Of a stretch of DNA of 64,000 bases, positions 6,363-13,206 are shown piece by piece. The number at the start of each line of letters is the position of its first letter. The first letter of the stretch is position 1. The notes beneath the pieces were generated by a model, which worked only from the letters and a program-made list of their open reading frames with translations, was not told the origin of the DNA and searched no databases. A program made the position numbers and the translations under genes. Source of the stretch: a virus; IMG/VR virus record IMGVR_UViG_3300046777_001387, positions 1 through 64,000 of that record. One strand, given 5' to 3'.

Positions 6363-6612
6363 TGGTAGTAAACTCTTAGCTAAAGGTGTTTCGGACGCGG
6401 GTGCGATTCCCGCCACCTCCACCACTACGGGGGTGACCAGTTTTGACGGGACAAGTAATAACCTCGGAGCTACCAGTGAGGCGACTGACTTAATCAGCGC
6501 AAACAAAGTAAACGCAAACGATGATGTTTACGACATGGCTCTAGCTGCTTAATAGCAGTCTAGGTTCCTGAGTTTTCGGTGGGTTTTCTTGGAAACAGAA
6601 TAAACCCACCTC
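6363..6612 (+). ncRNA. ssrA: Circularly permuted two-piece tmRNA
   Basis: The 3' (acceptor) piece comes first, at about 6363-6424. It has TTTCGGACGCGGG, a T-arm GCGGG-TGCGATT-CCCGC and the end CACCTCC-A-CCA. Only four bases (CTAC) follow before the 5' (coding) piece starts at 6429 with GGGGGTGACCAG and TTTTGACGGG. The 7-bp acceptor stem GGGGGTG/CACCTCC forms across this junction with one G-U pair. The resume codon GCA is at 6514, and the tag reads ANDDVYDMALAA ending in tandem stops TAA TAG (6550-6555) inside the typical CTGC-TTAATA-GCAG hairpin. A 9-bp stem at 6578-6610 probably closes the coding piece. The outer ends are approximate. The RNA rescues stalled ribosomes and tags the nascent protein; SmpB is not seen here. 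Confidence 0.93.
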
Positions 6613-6627
6613 TACTTAAGGTGCAAA

Positions 6628-6810
6628 ATGACAGAAACACACAAACGCACACTCGTCCGCGCTGCCTGTTGGCGATTAGTTGCTACGCTTATCACTGCTA
6701 TCTGGACTGGTCTTGAGGGTGCTATCGTTATCAATATCTTCATGACACTTGCGCACTATATTCATGAGCGGCTGTGGCTCAAGATTCGTTGGGGCAAAGA
6801 GCAAGTCTGA
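6628..6810 (+). CDS. DUF2061 family membrane protein
   Basis: A 60-residue protein matching DUF2061 (PF09834) in length and pattern: an N-terminal KRTLVRAACWRLVATLITA helix, a second hydrophobic helix (GAIVINIFMTLAHYIHERLW) and the closing HERLWLKIRWG. The family is a small predicted inner-membrane protein of unknown function, common in proteobacteria and in some phages. It follows the tmRNA by 15 bp, with AAGGTG as ribosome-binding site. Confidence 0.88.
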   Translation: MTETHKRTLVRAACWRLVATLITAIWTGLEGAIVINIFMTLAHYIHERLWLKIRWGKEQV

Positions 6811-6818
6811 GTCTGAAG

Positions 6819-7580
6819 ATGGATGTTCGTGTTTATCAGGTGTACTTCCGAGAGGATCAGCTGAGTCATCTTGACTCAGCCTTCGTTCCGTTCGCTAATC
6901 TCGAGAATACCAATCCAGAACTCAGAGAGTATCCGCTACTGAAGAGCCTGTACTCTATGCAACAGCCTGAGTATTGGGGTATGGTTAGCTGGCGATGGAA
7001 AGAGAAGACTGCGCTCGAAGGGCGAATGTTCCTTGATTGGATTGCAGATAACGCAGGATACGATGTGTATCACATCAATCCTTTCCCCGAAGTAGCAGCT
7101 AATCATCCAAACATCTTCCACCATGGTGAAGTTGTACACAAGGGAATGATCCCTTGCGTGGAAAGACTTATGCGGCTCATGGGACTAGATCGCATAGATC
7201 TACTGCACTCTAGTTTCCCAGTACGATACAACAGCACGTGCCATTTTTATATCGGCAACTCTAGCTTCTGGCAAGGATGGATGGAGTTTGCTGCTGAGTG
7301 TAATTCTGTTGTGCAGAAAGATGAGCTTCTATATGACTTCATGCACGTGCAGCGTAGTCGCCACAGAAAAGAACACTTGATCAACTATTCGTTTGTGATG
7401 GAACGATTGGTAAACCTGTATATGATCATCAACAAGGTTTCGGTCAAGTATTACCCATACGAAAAGTTAAACAACACTAAAGACACAAAGAAACGCGCTG
7501 AAGAGTTGCAAGTGATTGCTCTCAAAGAGTCTGACGTGTTCTACAAGACTCCAGACCGCAATAAGCCATTATGGTGGTGA
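6819..7580 (+). CDS. Conserved protein, glycan-biosynthesis-like
   Basis: 253 residues from ATG 6819; an earlier in-frame start would overlap the preceding gene. The N-terminus (VRVYQVYFREDQLSHLDSAF, then PFANLENTNPELREYP) and the internal GYDVYHINPFPE and YIGNSSFWQGWMEF segments resemble an uncharacterised family often found with glycosyltransferases in polysaccharide clusters. A role in modifying host or phage glycans is inferred from that resemblance only. It precedes the cell-wall hydrolase gene by 4 bp. Confidence 0.55.
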   Translation: MDVRVYQVYFREDQLSHLDSAFVPFANLENTNPELREYPLLKSLYSMQQPEYWGMVSWRWKEKTALEGRMFLDWIADNAGYDVYHINPFPEVAANHPNIFHHGEVVHKGMIPCVERLMRLMGLDRIDLLHSSFPVRYNSTCHFYIGNSSFWQGWMEFAAECNSVVQKDELLYDFMHVQRSRHRKEHLINYSFVMERLVNLYMIINKVSVKYYPYEKLNNTKDTKKRAEELQVIALKESDVFYKTPDRNKPLWW

Positions 7581-7584
7581 TGTC

Positions 7585-8148
7585 ATGAAGACATATGCGA
7601 TAATAACCTTACTGTTCATTACTAGTGTTCTCTCAGTCTATGCGTATATGCAGAACAAGTACAACAACCTAGAGAAGCAGTACCAACAGTATCAGTCGCA
7701 TATGCAGCAAGAAATGAGCGACCTAGAAATTGCATTCAACGAAGCAATGATGCGTGCACGCAAGTCACCATACGTCCAAAGAGAAGTTGAGTGCCTTGCA
7801 AAGAACATTTATTTTGAAGCTGCACACGAGCCGTATGCTGGTAAGATGGCAGTGGCTACGGTTACAAAGAACCGAGTCCAGTCTAACAAGTACCCAAAGA
7901 CTTTCTGTGCTGTAATTTATCAGGGGTGCCAGTTCTCTTGGACTTGTCAGCCGGGAAAGAAAGTTGTATTGAACAGCAGTGCTTACAGAGCCGCGAAGCG
8001 AGTTGCTGAAGAAGTTTTGATTATGGGCAAGCGATCAGCTATAATAGACAGTTCTGTGCTCTTTTATCATGCTGACTATGTCAGCCCTAGCTGGTCCAAA
8101 ACAAAAGAGGTCGTTGTAAAAATTGGAACTCATGTATTCTATAGGTGA
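7585..8148 (+). CDS. SleB-like cell-wall hydrolase with signal anchor
   Basis: 188 residues from ATG 7585. An N-terminal hydrophobic segment (YAIITLLFITSVLSVYAYM) is followed by a coiled coil of about 40 residues and then a Hydrolase_2/SleB-type domain (PF07486): CLAKNIYFEAAHEP with the catalytic Glu, then MAVATVTKNRV, CAVIYQGCQFSW and the C-terminal VLFYHADYVSPSW. The family consists of peptidoglycan-degrading transglycosylases. A membrane-anchored form fits a signal-anchor-release endolysin, but a host-envelope remodelling role is also possible. No obvious holin lies next to it, although several tiny membrane proteins are near. Confidence 0.83.
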   Translation: MKTYAIITLLFITSVLSVYAYMQNKYNNLEKQYQQYQSHMQQEMSDLEIAFNEAMMRARKSPYVQREVECLAKNIYFEAAHEPYAGKMAVATVTKNRVQSNKYPKTFCAVIYQGCQFSWTCQPGKKVVLNSSAYRAAKRVAEEVLIMGKRSAIIDSSVLFYHADYVSPSWSKTKEVVVKIGTHVFYR

Positions 8149-8155
8149 TGATGTA

Positions 8156-8377
8156 ATGGCAACCAAAGAAGAAAAAGACGAATTCTCCACACTGATGCTA
8201 TCTAGAGCAGACCAGTACAAGATCGATTGCATGGAGTGTATTGTGTCCTACTGTGAAGAACTTGGTCTTGAAGTTGAAACTGCAGCGTCACTGGTCAATG
8301 ACGTTCTGAAGGCAAGGCTGGAAGAAGAAGCAATGCAGCTGCGATACATTCAGAGAAGCGCAAAGCTACCGCTATGA
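8156..8377 (+). CDS. 33: gp33-like late transcription coactivator
   Basis: 73 residues from ATG 8156, beginning MATKEEKDEFSTLMLSRADQ. The segment YKIDCMECIVSYCEELGLEVETAASLV, then LKARLEEEAMQL, matches the short helical T4 gp33 family. gp33 bridges RNA polymerase and the sliding clamp for late transcription from TATAAATA promoters. The assignment is supported by position, since T4 has the order 33-59-32, as here, and by the late boxes in this window. Confidence 0.75.
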   Translation: MATKEEKDEFSTLMLSRADQYKIDCMECIVSYCEELGLEVETAASLVNDVLKARLEEEAMQLRYIQRSAKLPL

Positions 8378-8478
8378 ATAAGTTTGTAATAATAGTGGGT
8401 GGCATCGAAGCATTGATGACACTTTCTATCATGATCCTTTCTATTGTGGCACTGGTGAAATACATTTGGTTCGTATGA
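8374..8478 (+). CDS. 34-residue membrane peptide between gp33 and gp59
   Basis: ATG 8374 overlaps the gp33 stop (ATGA) and the stop TGA 8476-8478 overlaps the gp59 start (ATGA). The peptide (MNKFVIIVGGIEALMTLSIM and 14 more residues) is one hydrophobic transmembrane helix. The double 4-bp overlap strongly suggests a real, translationally coupled gene. The function is unknown. Confidence 0.65.
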   Translation: MNKFVIIVGGIEALMTLSIMILSIVALVKYIWFV

Positions 8479-9092
8479 ACGGGCATGATCTTTGCGCTAC
8501 TTACTTGGCTGTGAAGCTTCACTTCACAAACGAGAAGTACAACTTCTTTCTCGGCAGCGGAAAGGCAAAGATTGGAGTTGATGCGTTTCAAAAACGTCGC
8601 GACAAGTATATGTTCCATAAGCTTGCGCGGAAGCTGAGTGATGATGAGGTTGTACCGTTTCTGGTTGCAAACTTTATCAATGATGGGGAAACTTGGACGA
8701 GGTCGCTTCTAGAAGATGAGTCGCAAAAGACTTACACTGAATGGAAGCGTAAGGTTGAGTCGCTATCGTACATTTTTGAAAATGATCTGGTGAAGCTGCT
8801 AGAAACCGACAACGATGAACTACCAAAGCACAAGGTTCTAGAGCAGAAGTTCACTAGCAACGATGGTGACTATCCAGAGGTTTTGCAGATGTACATGCAG
8901 AAAGATATCTCTCTGGAAACTATGGTGATCTTTAACAACCTCATGGGTTGTTTCAAGCGTTGGGATAGAGAGCTAAGTGATACGGTCATCTATCCTAAAA
9001 TTGCAATGAGAGTTAGGAAGTATGGATCATTCTTGTCGCTTGATCTTGACAAGATGAAAGGGATTGTCAAAAAACATTTGACAAAGGAGTAG
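8475..9092 (+). CDS. 59: gp59-like helicase loader
   Basis: 205 residues, close to the 217 of T4 gp59. The hallmark AFQKRRDKYMFHKLARKL is followed by a helical region and the LETMVIFNNLMGCFKRWD segment corresponding to the C-terminal helical domain. gp59 loads the gp41 helicase onto gp32-coated ssDNA at forks and recombination intermediates. Start ATG 8475 overlaps the small peptide stop. The position directly upstream of gp32 matches T4. Confidence 0.87.
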   Translation: MNGHDLCATYLAVKLHFTNEKYNFFLGSGKAKIGVDAFQKRRDKYMFHKLARKLSDDEVVPFLVANFINDGETWTRSLLEDESQKTYTEWKRKVESLSYIFENDLVKLLETDNDELPKHKVLEQKFTSNDGDYPEVLQMYMQKDISLETMVIFNNLMGCFKRWDRELSDTVIYPKIAMRVRKYGSFLSLDLDKMKGIVKKHLTKE

Positions 9093-9106
9093 GTTTGATA
9101 TATACT
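9078..9106 (+). promoter_or_regulatory. sigma70-type promoter for gp32
   Basis: TTGACA (9078-9083), a 17-bp spacer and TATACT (9101-9106), overlapping the end of gp59. Transcription would begin near 9113, giving a leader of about 65 nt before gp32. T4 gp32 represses its own translation through its leader, but no clear pseudoknot is visible here. Confidence 0.8.
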
Positions 9107-9176
9107 ACTTGAATAGTTATGCGTTTGTGGACAAGAGCTAATACTTAAAATACATCTATATACGAGGTATACAAAT

Positions 9177-10085
9177 ATGGATTTCGCAAGTCTTAAGAAG
9201 AACAATTCGTCGCTCGATAAGCTGAAGAAGGCAATGGAGTCGTCGAAGGTTTCAACGGGTGGTCGTCGTGAGGACGATCGTTTCTGGCAGCCTGAAGTCG
9301 ATAAGACGGGCAACGGTTATGCAATCGTTCGCTTTCTCGACGCACCGGCAGTTGACGGTGAAGATGGTCTGCCTTGGGTTCAGATTTTCTCGCACGGTTT
9401 TCAGGGTCCCGGTGGCTGGTACATCGAGAACTCGCTGACCACTCTCGGTCAGAAGGATCCTGTTTCTGAGCTCAACACTAAGCTGTGGAACTCTGGCGTT
9501 GAAGCGAACAAGGAAATTGCTCGCAAGCAGAAGCGCAAGCTGACATATATCAGCAACATTCTAGTTGTTTCTGATCCGAAGCATCCTGAGAACGAAGGTA
9601 AGATCTTCCTCTATAAGTTTGGCAAGAAGATCTACGACAAGATTCAGGAAAAGCTTTCGCCTGAGTTCGAGGACGAGAAGCCGGTCAATCCTTTCGACTT
9701 CTGGAAGGGTGCCAACTTCAAGATCAAGATCCGTAACGTTGAAGGTTATCGTAACTACGACAAGTCGGAGTTTGATGAGCCGTCGGCAGTTCTGGGTGGC
9801 GACGATGCCAAGATCGAGAAGCTTTGGAAGTCTGCTTATTCGCTGAAGGAATTCCTCAAGGCTGAAAACTTCAAGAGCTATGATGAACTGAAGGCAAAGC
9901 TCGACAAGGTTCTGGGTGCTGGTGGTGCTGCGGCAACTGGTGCTAAGAAGATTGATGAGGAAGAACTTCCTTGGGATGAGCCGAAGGCAGCTGCTCCTGC
10001 AAAGCCCAAGGTTACTGCTGAAACGGTGACCGTGGACGATGAGGATGATGACCTGTCGTTCTTTAAGAAGCTGACAGAAGAGTAA
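9177..10085 (+). CDS. 32: gp32 single-stranded DNA-binding protein
   Basis: 302 residues (T4 gp32 has 301). The N-terminal basic segment (FASLKKNNSSLDKLKKAM) is the cooperativity domain that resembles the T4 LAST-type motif. The OB-fold core follows (DRFWQPEVDKTGNGYAIVRF, LPWVQIFSHGFQGPGGWYIE, FLYKFGKKIYDKI, NPFDFWKGANFKIKI). The tail is acidic (DDEDDDLSFFKKLTEE), as needed to bind partner proteins. The Cys/His zinc ligands of T4 gp32 are absent, as in cyanophage versions. It coats ssDNA in replication, repair and recombination. It has its own promoter and terminator. Confidence 0.95.
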   Translation: MDFASLKKNNSSLDKLKKAMESSKVSTGGRREDDRFWQPEVDKTGNGYAIVRFLDAPAVDGEDGLPWVQIFSHGFQGPGGWYIENSLTTLGQKDPVSELNTKLWNSGVEANKEIARKQKRKLTYISNILVVSDPKHPENEGKIFLYKFGKKIYDKIQEKLSPEFEDEKPVNPFDFWKGANFKIKIRNVEGYRNYDKSEFDEPSAVLGGDDAKIEKLWKSAYSLKEFLKAENFKSYDELKAKLDKVLGAGGAAATGAKKIDEEELPWDEPKAAAPAKPKVTAETVTVDDEDDDLSFFKKLTEE

Positions 10086-10109
10086 TCCTACTTACTGTAG
10101 GATCTATGA

Positions 10110-10136
10110 GAGGGGGCTGAATGCCCCCTCTTTTTT
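10110..10136 (+). terminator. Terminator after gp32
   Basis: An 8-bp stem GAGGGGGC/GCCCCCTC with a 5-nt loop is followed by six T. A second 7-bp hairpin (ATCCTAC/GTAGGAT, 10085-10103) stands just before it. It separates gp32 from the convergent minus-strand tail genes, and its T tract overlaps the stop codon of the minus-strand gene. Confidence 0.93.
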
Positions 10137-12999
10137 ATGCAGGCGAAGCTGACGTGAACGAGGTCGGGTGACTGAAATCTCTCGACAATGCACGATTAAA
10201 TGTATTTTCATTAGAACGCGCACCAGCAGAAGCTAGAGTCTGCTTGCTACCGGCACCGGCTGGTGCAGCAGGCGGTGGTGTCCCGGCGACAACAACCGGT
10301 GCAACTGTTGTACCAGAAGCTGCAGCTGCCTTGCCTTGTTCCATCGCCTTAGAACCATTGTCCAGCGTAGCGCCACTGGTAGAAGCCACTGGAGTTGCAG
10401 TCGCTTTAGGTGAAATTGCTGCAGACCCACCGGAAGCTGGTGCCATTGAACCTCCACCACCAGAAGGACTTGGCGCAGCAGAAGCTACCATACCACCTCC
10501 ACCACCAGAACCTCCAGCTGCTGGTTGAGGTTTTACAGTTCCCGGTGTTGTAACTGAAGGATCTTCCTTAAAGGAAGCGAAGTATGACTTTCTTTCAGCC
10601 AAGCCGTGGTGTCCGCCATTTACATATTTGGTAACAGAGTCTACGTCGCTCCAGTCACCCTTGTAACCTAGCATATAATCCAGAGCGTTCTCAGCTGCCT
10701 TTTCTGGCGACAGTAGCGAGTCTGGATTTGAAACTCCAAACTTCTTGTAATTGCTCTTGCCAGTCAATTGAATGAATCCTCTGCCTCTATAGTTCCAGCC
10801 GTCACCAGTCTCTGGTGGACCGTTGCCCATTCTCGAGCCATAGATCTTACTTGCAATAATTGCTGGCTTCTTGGCGTCCTGTGCAGCTTCGTCAGGGTTT
10901 CTCTTGTAGTAGCTGAACATGCTTGTAAGCACATTAGGTCTATAATTGAGATTCTCTGACAGCGTAGTGAAACCACCAGACTCATGAGCAACCTGTGCCA
11001 TAATCGCGGCGCGCTGAGTTGGGTCTGTAATACCTCTCTTGTCCATGGCAGCAATCATTGCATCACGACCCGCATTAGAGGAAACCTTCTTCGGCGTTGC
11101 GCTGCCTGAAGGAATATTTGGTGCAGCAGCAGGTGCAGCAGAAGGCGCAGAAGCTACTGGTGCCGATGGGGCTGAAATTGCAGGCTCGGCTGGCTTACCA
11201 GTTGGAGTAACTTCTTCAGCTTGGGTTGTTGTGGGTGCTGCACCGTAGCTGACTGAAGGTTCTTGTTGGGCTCTTGGTGCACCAACCACAGCAGCCATTG
11301 GCTCTGCTTCTCTTGGAGCAGCCACACTGATTTCTTGTAATGGTTCTTGGGTTGGTTGTGGCGTAGGAGCAGGGGCAGCTGCTGGTGCAGGCTGAGGCTC
11401 TCTGGGCGTACCAACCTTAACTTCTTGCAGTTCTTCCGCAGCAGGAGTATCATTTTTACCAGGAACTGCAATAGTTACACCAGATGCGGCTACTAGTTCT
11501 TGTACGGTAGGAACTGCACCTTTACCTTTAATCTTATCGAAGTATCCAAGGTAAGCATCAGCAGCGGCATTCTTTTGAACTCTATCAGCCGCCCAAGTCT
11601 TGGAGATCCACTCGGTTAGTTCTTTTTCTAGCCCGTCCCATGTTCTGGCGACAGGAACCTTTTCTCCCTTCTTGGCTGCTGCTAGAATTGCCTGATACTT
11701 GGCAGGGTTCTTTGACATTTCCTCTTGAGCATCGCGCGACTCTTTACTACGTGTGTCGCCAACGTTAGCTCTAATAATGGTCTTGTATTCAGCAGGCAGG
11801 TCTTCAAACTTGTATTCCTTTCCGTTCAACTCGTACTTAATGTCTTCAGGCATATTCGCCTTGCCGACTTTGTACTTCAGCTTAAGACCGTATGGCTCAA
11901 CTGCCTTGACATTCTTGTCCATTTGCTCTTTCTGGACACCACCTGTCGCCATCTTAGCAGTGCCATACATCACTGTGGCGACAGCACCAACTCCAACCGC
12001 AGTCTGTAAACTTCCACTGCGCAGTACCGTGTTTGCAACTCTACCTAATGCTCTAGTGGATCTGCCGATAGCTCTTCCAGCTTTCTTCAGACCACGCATT
12101 CCCTTTCTTCCAAGGAGTTCTGTTGGGTCTAATCCCTTGTCACTATTAGCTTCAACTTCATCGACCTTTTTGTCTAGCTTATCCAGTCTCTCGAAAACCT
12201 TTTGGAAGTTTTCTTCCATGCTGGTCTTCAGTGCCATCAATGGATCAGTGGCACCGAAGTCTTCGCTAGTGACGCTCTTTTCGGTTGGGTCTTTGAAACG
12301 ATTTAGCTCATAAGTCTTTTTGTCTTTTTCTTCTTTGTCGTCTGCCTTGACTGCAAGCTTAGATGCCAGCAGTGCTGCTTTCATGATGACAGACTTTTCG
12401 TCTTTGGCGCTGGGCTTCAGGGTGCTTAGTTTACCAGACTCGGTATAACCACGAACCTGCTCGCCACTAGGCGCTAGTGGATCAAACTGCATTGATTGTT
12501 TGTTTTGACCCTTACCAATATCGATCTGCTTTGGACTGACGCGCTCGCGAATGTATGCAACGTCGGTCAGAATCTTCTTAATATCCTCGCCGATCTGCTT
12601 GAGCTTTTGCTGTGCGCCACTGTTAGACTTTACTGGCTTGATCTTTTTCTTTTTATCGGTTTCTTCTTCGTCGTCTTTATAGCCGAGCTCTTTACGCGCC
12701 TGCTTGATTTCTTCTTCAGAACCTTTCTTGTCGAAGAAAGCACCAACAAAACTTCCCAGATTATCGAAGCCTGCACCCTTGAGCATTTCTCCGTAACCGG
12801 TTTTCTTTCCGGTCTTGGCAAGGCGCTCCTTGGCTGCAGTTTCTTTATAAGCAGAAAAGGCTGACTTCAAGCCACCAGCAGCAAAAGCTTCTTTGGCTTT
12901 TTCTGGTGCTTGCGACTCCATCTCGCGATCGCGCATGGACTTGCGTAGGTTCTCGACATCTTTGTCGTTGATACCTTTTCTGTTTCTTTTTCTTGCCAT
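10135..12999 (-). CDS. Tape-measure-like tail protein with GH19 muralytic domain
   Basis: 954 residues. The N-terminal 300 residues are Lys/Glu-rich and helical. A hydrophobic segment follows (TAVGVGAVATVMYGTAKMA, about residue 330-350), then an Ala/Pro linker (about 520-645). A GH19 chitinase/lysozyme-like domain spans about 645-812: AHESGGF with catalytic Glu673, then LSENLNYRP and YRGRGFIQLTGKSNYKKFG. The tail is Gly/Ala/Pro-rich. The gene comes directly after a chaperone gene with a frameshift site, the usual position of the tape measure protein, hence the call. The hydrolase domain would open host peptidoglycan on injection. A separate hub or internal muralytic protein is possible. Confidence 0.7.
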   Translation of the reverse strand: MARKRNRKGINDKDVENLRKSMRDREMESQAPEKAKEAFAAGGLKSAFSAYKETAAKERLAKTGKKTGYGEMLKGAGFDNLGSFVGAFFDKKGSEEEIKQARKELGYKDDEEETDKKKKIKPVKSNSGAQQKLKQIGEDIKKILTDVAYIRERVSPKQIDIGKGQNKQSMQFDPLAPSGEQVRGYTESGKLSTLKPSAKDEKSVIMKAALLASKLAVKADDKEEKDKKTYELNRFKDPTEKSVTSEDFGATDPLMALKTSMEENFQKVFERLDKLDKKVDEVEANSDKGLDPTELLGRKGMRGLKKAGRAIGRSTRALGRVANTVLRSGSLQTAVGVGAVATVMYGTAKMATGGVQKEQMDKNVKAVEPYGLKLKYKVGKANMPEDIKYELNGKEYKFEDLPAEYKTIIRANVGDTRSKESRDAQEEMSKNPAKYQAILAAAKKGEKVPVARTWDGLEKELTEWISKTWAADRVQKNAAADAYLGYFDKIKGKGAVPTVQELVAASGVTIAVPGKNDTPAAEELQEVKVGTPREPQPAPAAAPAPTPQPTQEPLQEISVAAPREAEPMAAVVGAPRAQQEPSVSYGAAPTTTQAEEVTPTGKPAEPAISAPSAPVASAPSAAPAAAPNIPSGSATPKKVSSNAGRDAMIAAMDKRGITDPTQRAAIMAQVAHESGGFTTLSENLNYRPNVLTSMFSYYKRNPDEAAQDAKKPAIIASKIYGSRMGNGPPETGDGWNYRGRGFIQLTGKSNYKKFGVSNPDSLLSPEKAAENALDYMLGYKGDWSDVDSVTKYVNGGHHGLAERKSYFASFKEDPSVTTPGTVKPQPAAGGSGGGGGMVASAAPSPSGGGGSMAPASGGSAAISPKATATPVASTSGATLDNGSKAMEQGKAAAASGTTVAPVVVAGTPPPAAPAGAGSKQTLASAGARSNENTFNRALSRDFSHPTSFTSASPA

Positions 13000-13002
13000 T
13001 TA

Positions 13003-13206
13003 CTATCTTCTTTTGGTCTGGGCTTCTAAGCGTAAACGTTCGTTTTCTTCCTTAACATAACCAGACAATAAAGTCATATACACTTGACGCTCCCAAGCAA
13101 GCATATTCTCAATATCACTGTAACTATACTTGTGGTGCTGCATCATTGCAAAATTAGTCTTGAAATAATTCTCAAGGCTATCATAACCAAAGATTAGATA
13201 AAAAAA
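13003..13206 (-). CDS. -1 frameshift extension of the tail assembly chaperone
   Basis: After the T TTT TTT slip site (13206-13200 read on the minus strand), the -1 frame stays open for 65 codons to TAG at 13005-13003, four bases before the tape-measure-like ATG. It encodes YLIFGYDSLENYFKTNFAMM and continues through HHKYSYSDIENMLAWERQVY to a charged end (EENERLRLEAQTKRR). The Trp-Glu-Arg segment is typical of the T half of frameshifted tail chaperones. It has no good independent start near its 5' end, so a fusion product is the natural reading. Confidence 0.75.
   Translation of the reverse strand, partial: FFYLIFGYDSLENYFKTNFAMMQHHKYSYSDIENMLAWERQVYMTLLSGYVKEENERLRLEAQTKRR

Noticed and set aside
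6363-6424. A tRNA gene, suggested by the T-arm and CCA end
   Set aside because: No anticodon or D-arm is present upstream; the acceptor stem pairs with the downstream GGGGGTG, which fits a permuted tmRNA.
6578-6610. 9-bp hairpin read as an intrinsic terminator after the tmRNA
   Set aside because: There is no T tract after it and a gene follows 18 bp later; it more likely forms the 3' end of the tmRNA coding piece.
8040-8045. TATAAT-like sequence within the SleB-like gene
   Set aside because: No -35 partner at a proper distance and no gene start close downstream.
12496-12864. Plus-strand open frame of 122 codons inside the tape-measure-like gene
   Set aside because: Antisense to a clearly coding 954-residue gene, with no start signals; its hydrophobic product is what Lys/Glu-rich codons give in reverse.
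13003-13200. A non-coding gap between the chaperone and the tape-measure-like gene
   Set aside because: The -1 frame is open through the whole gap and continues from a slip site, so it is better explained as a frameshift extension.
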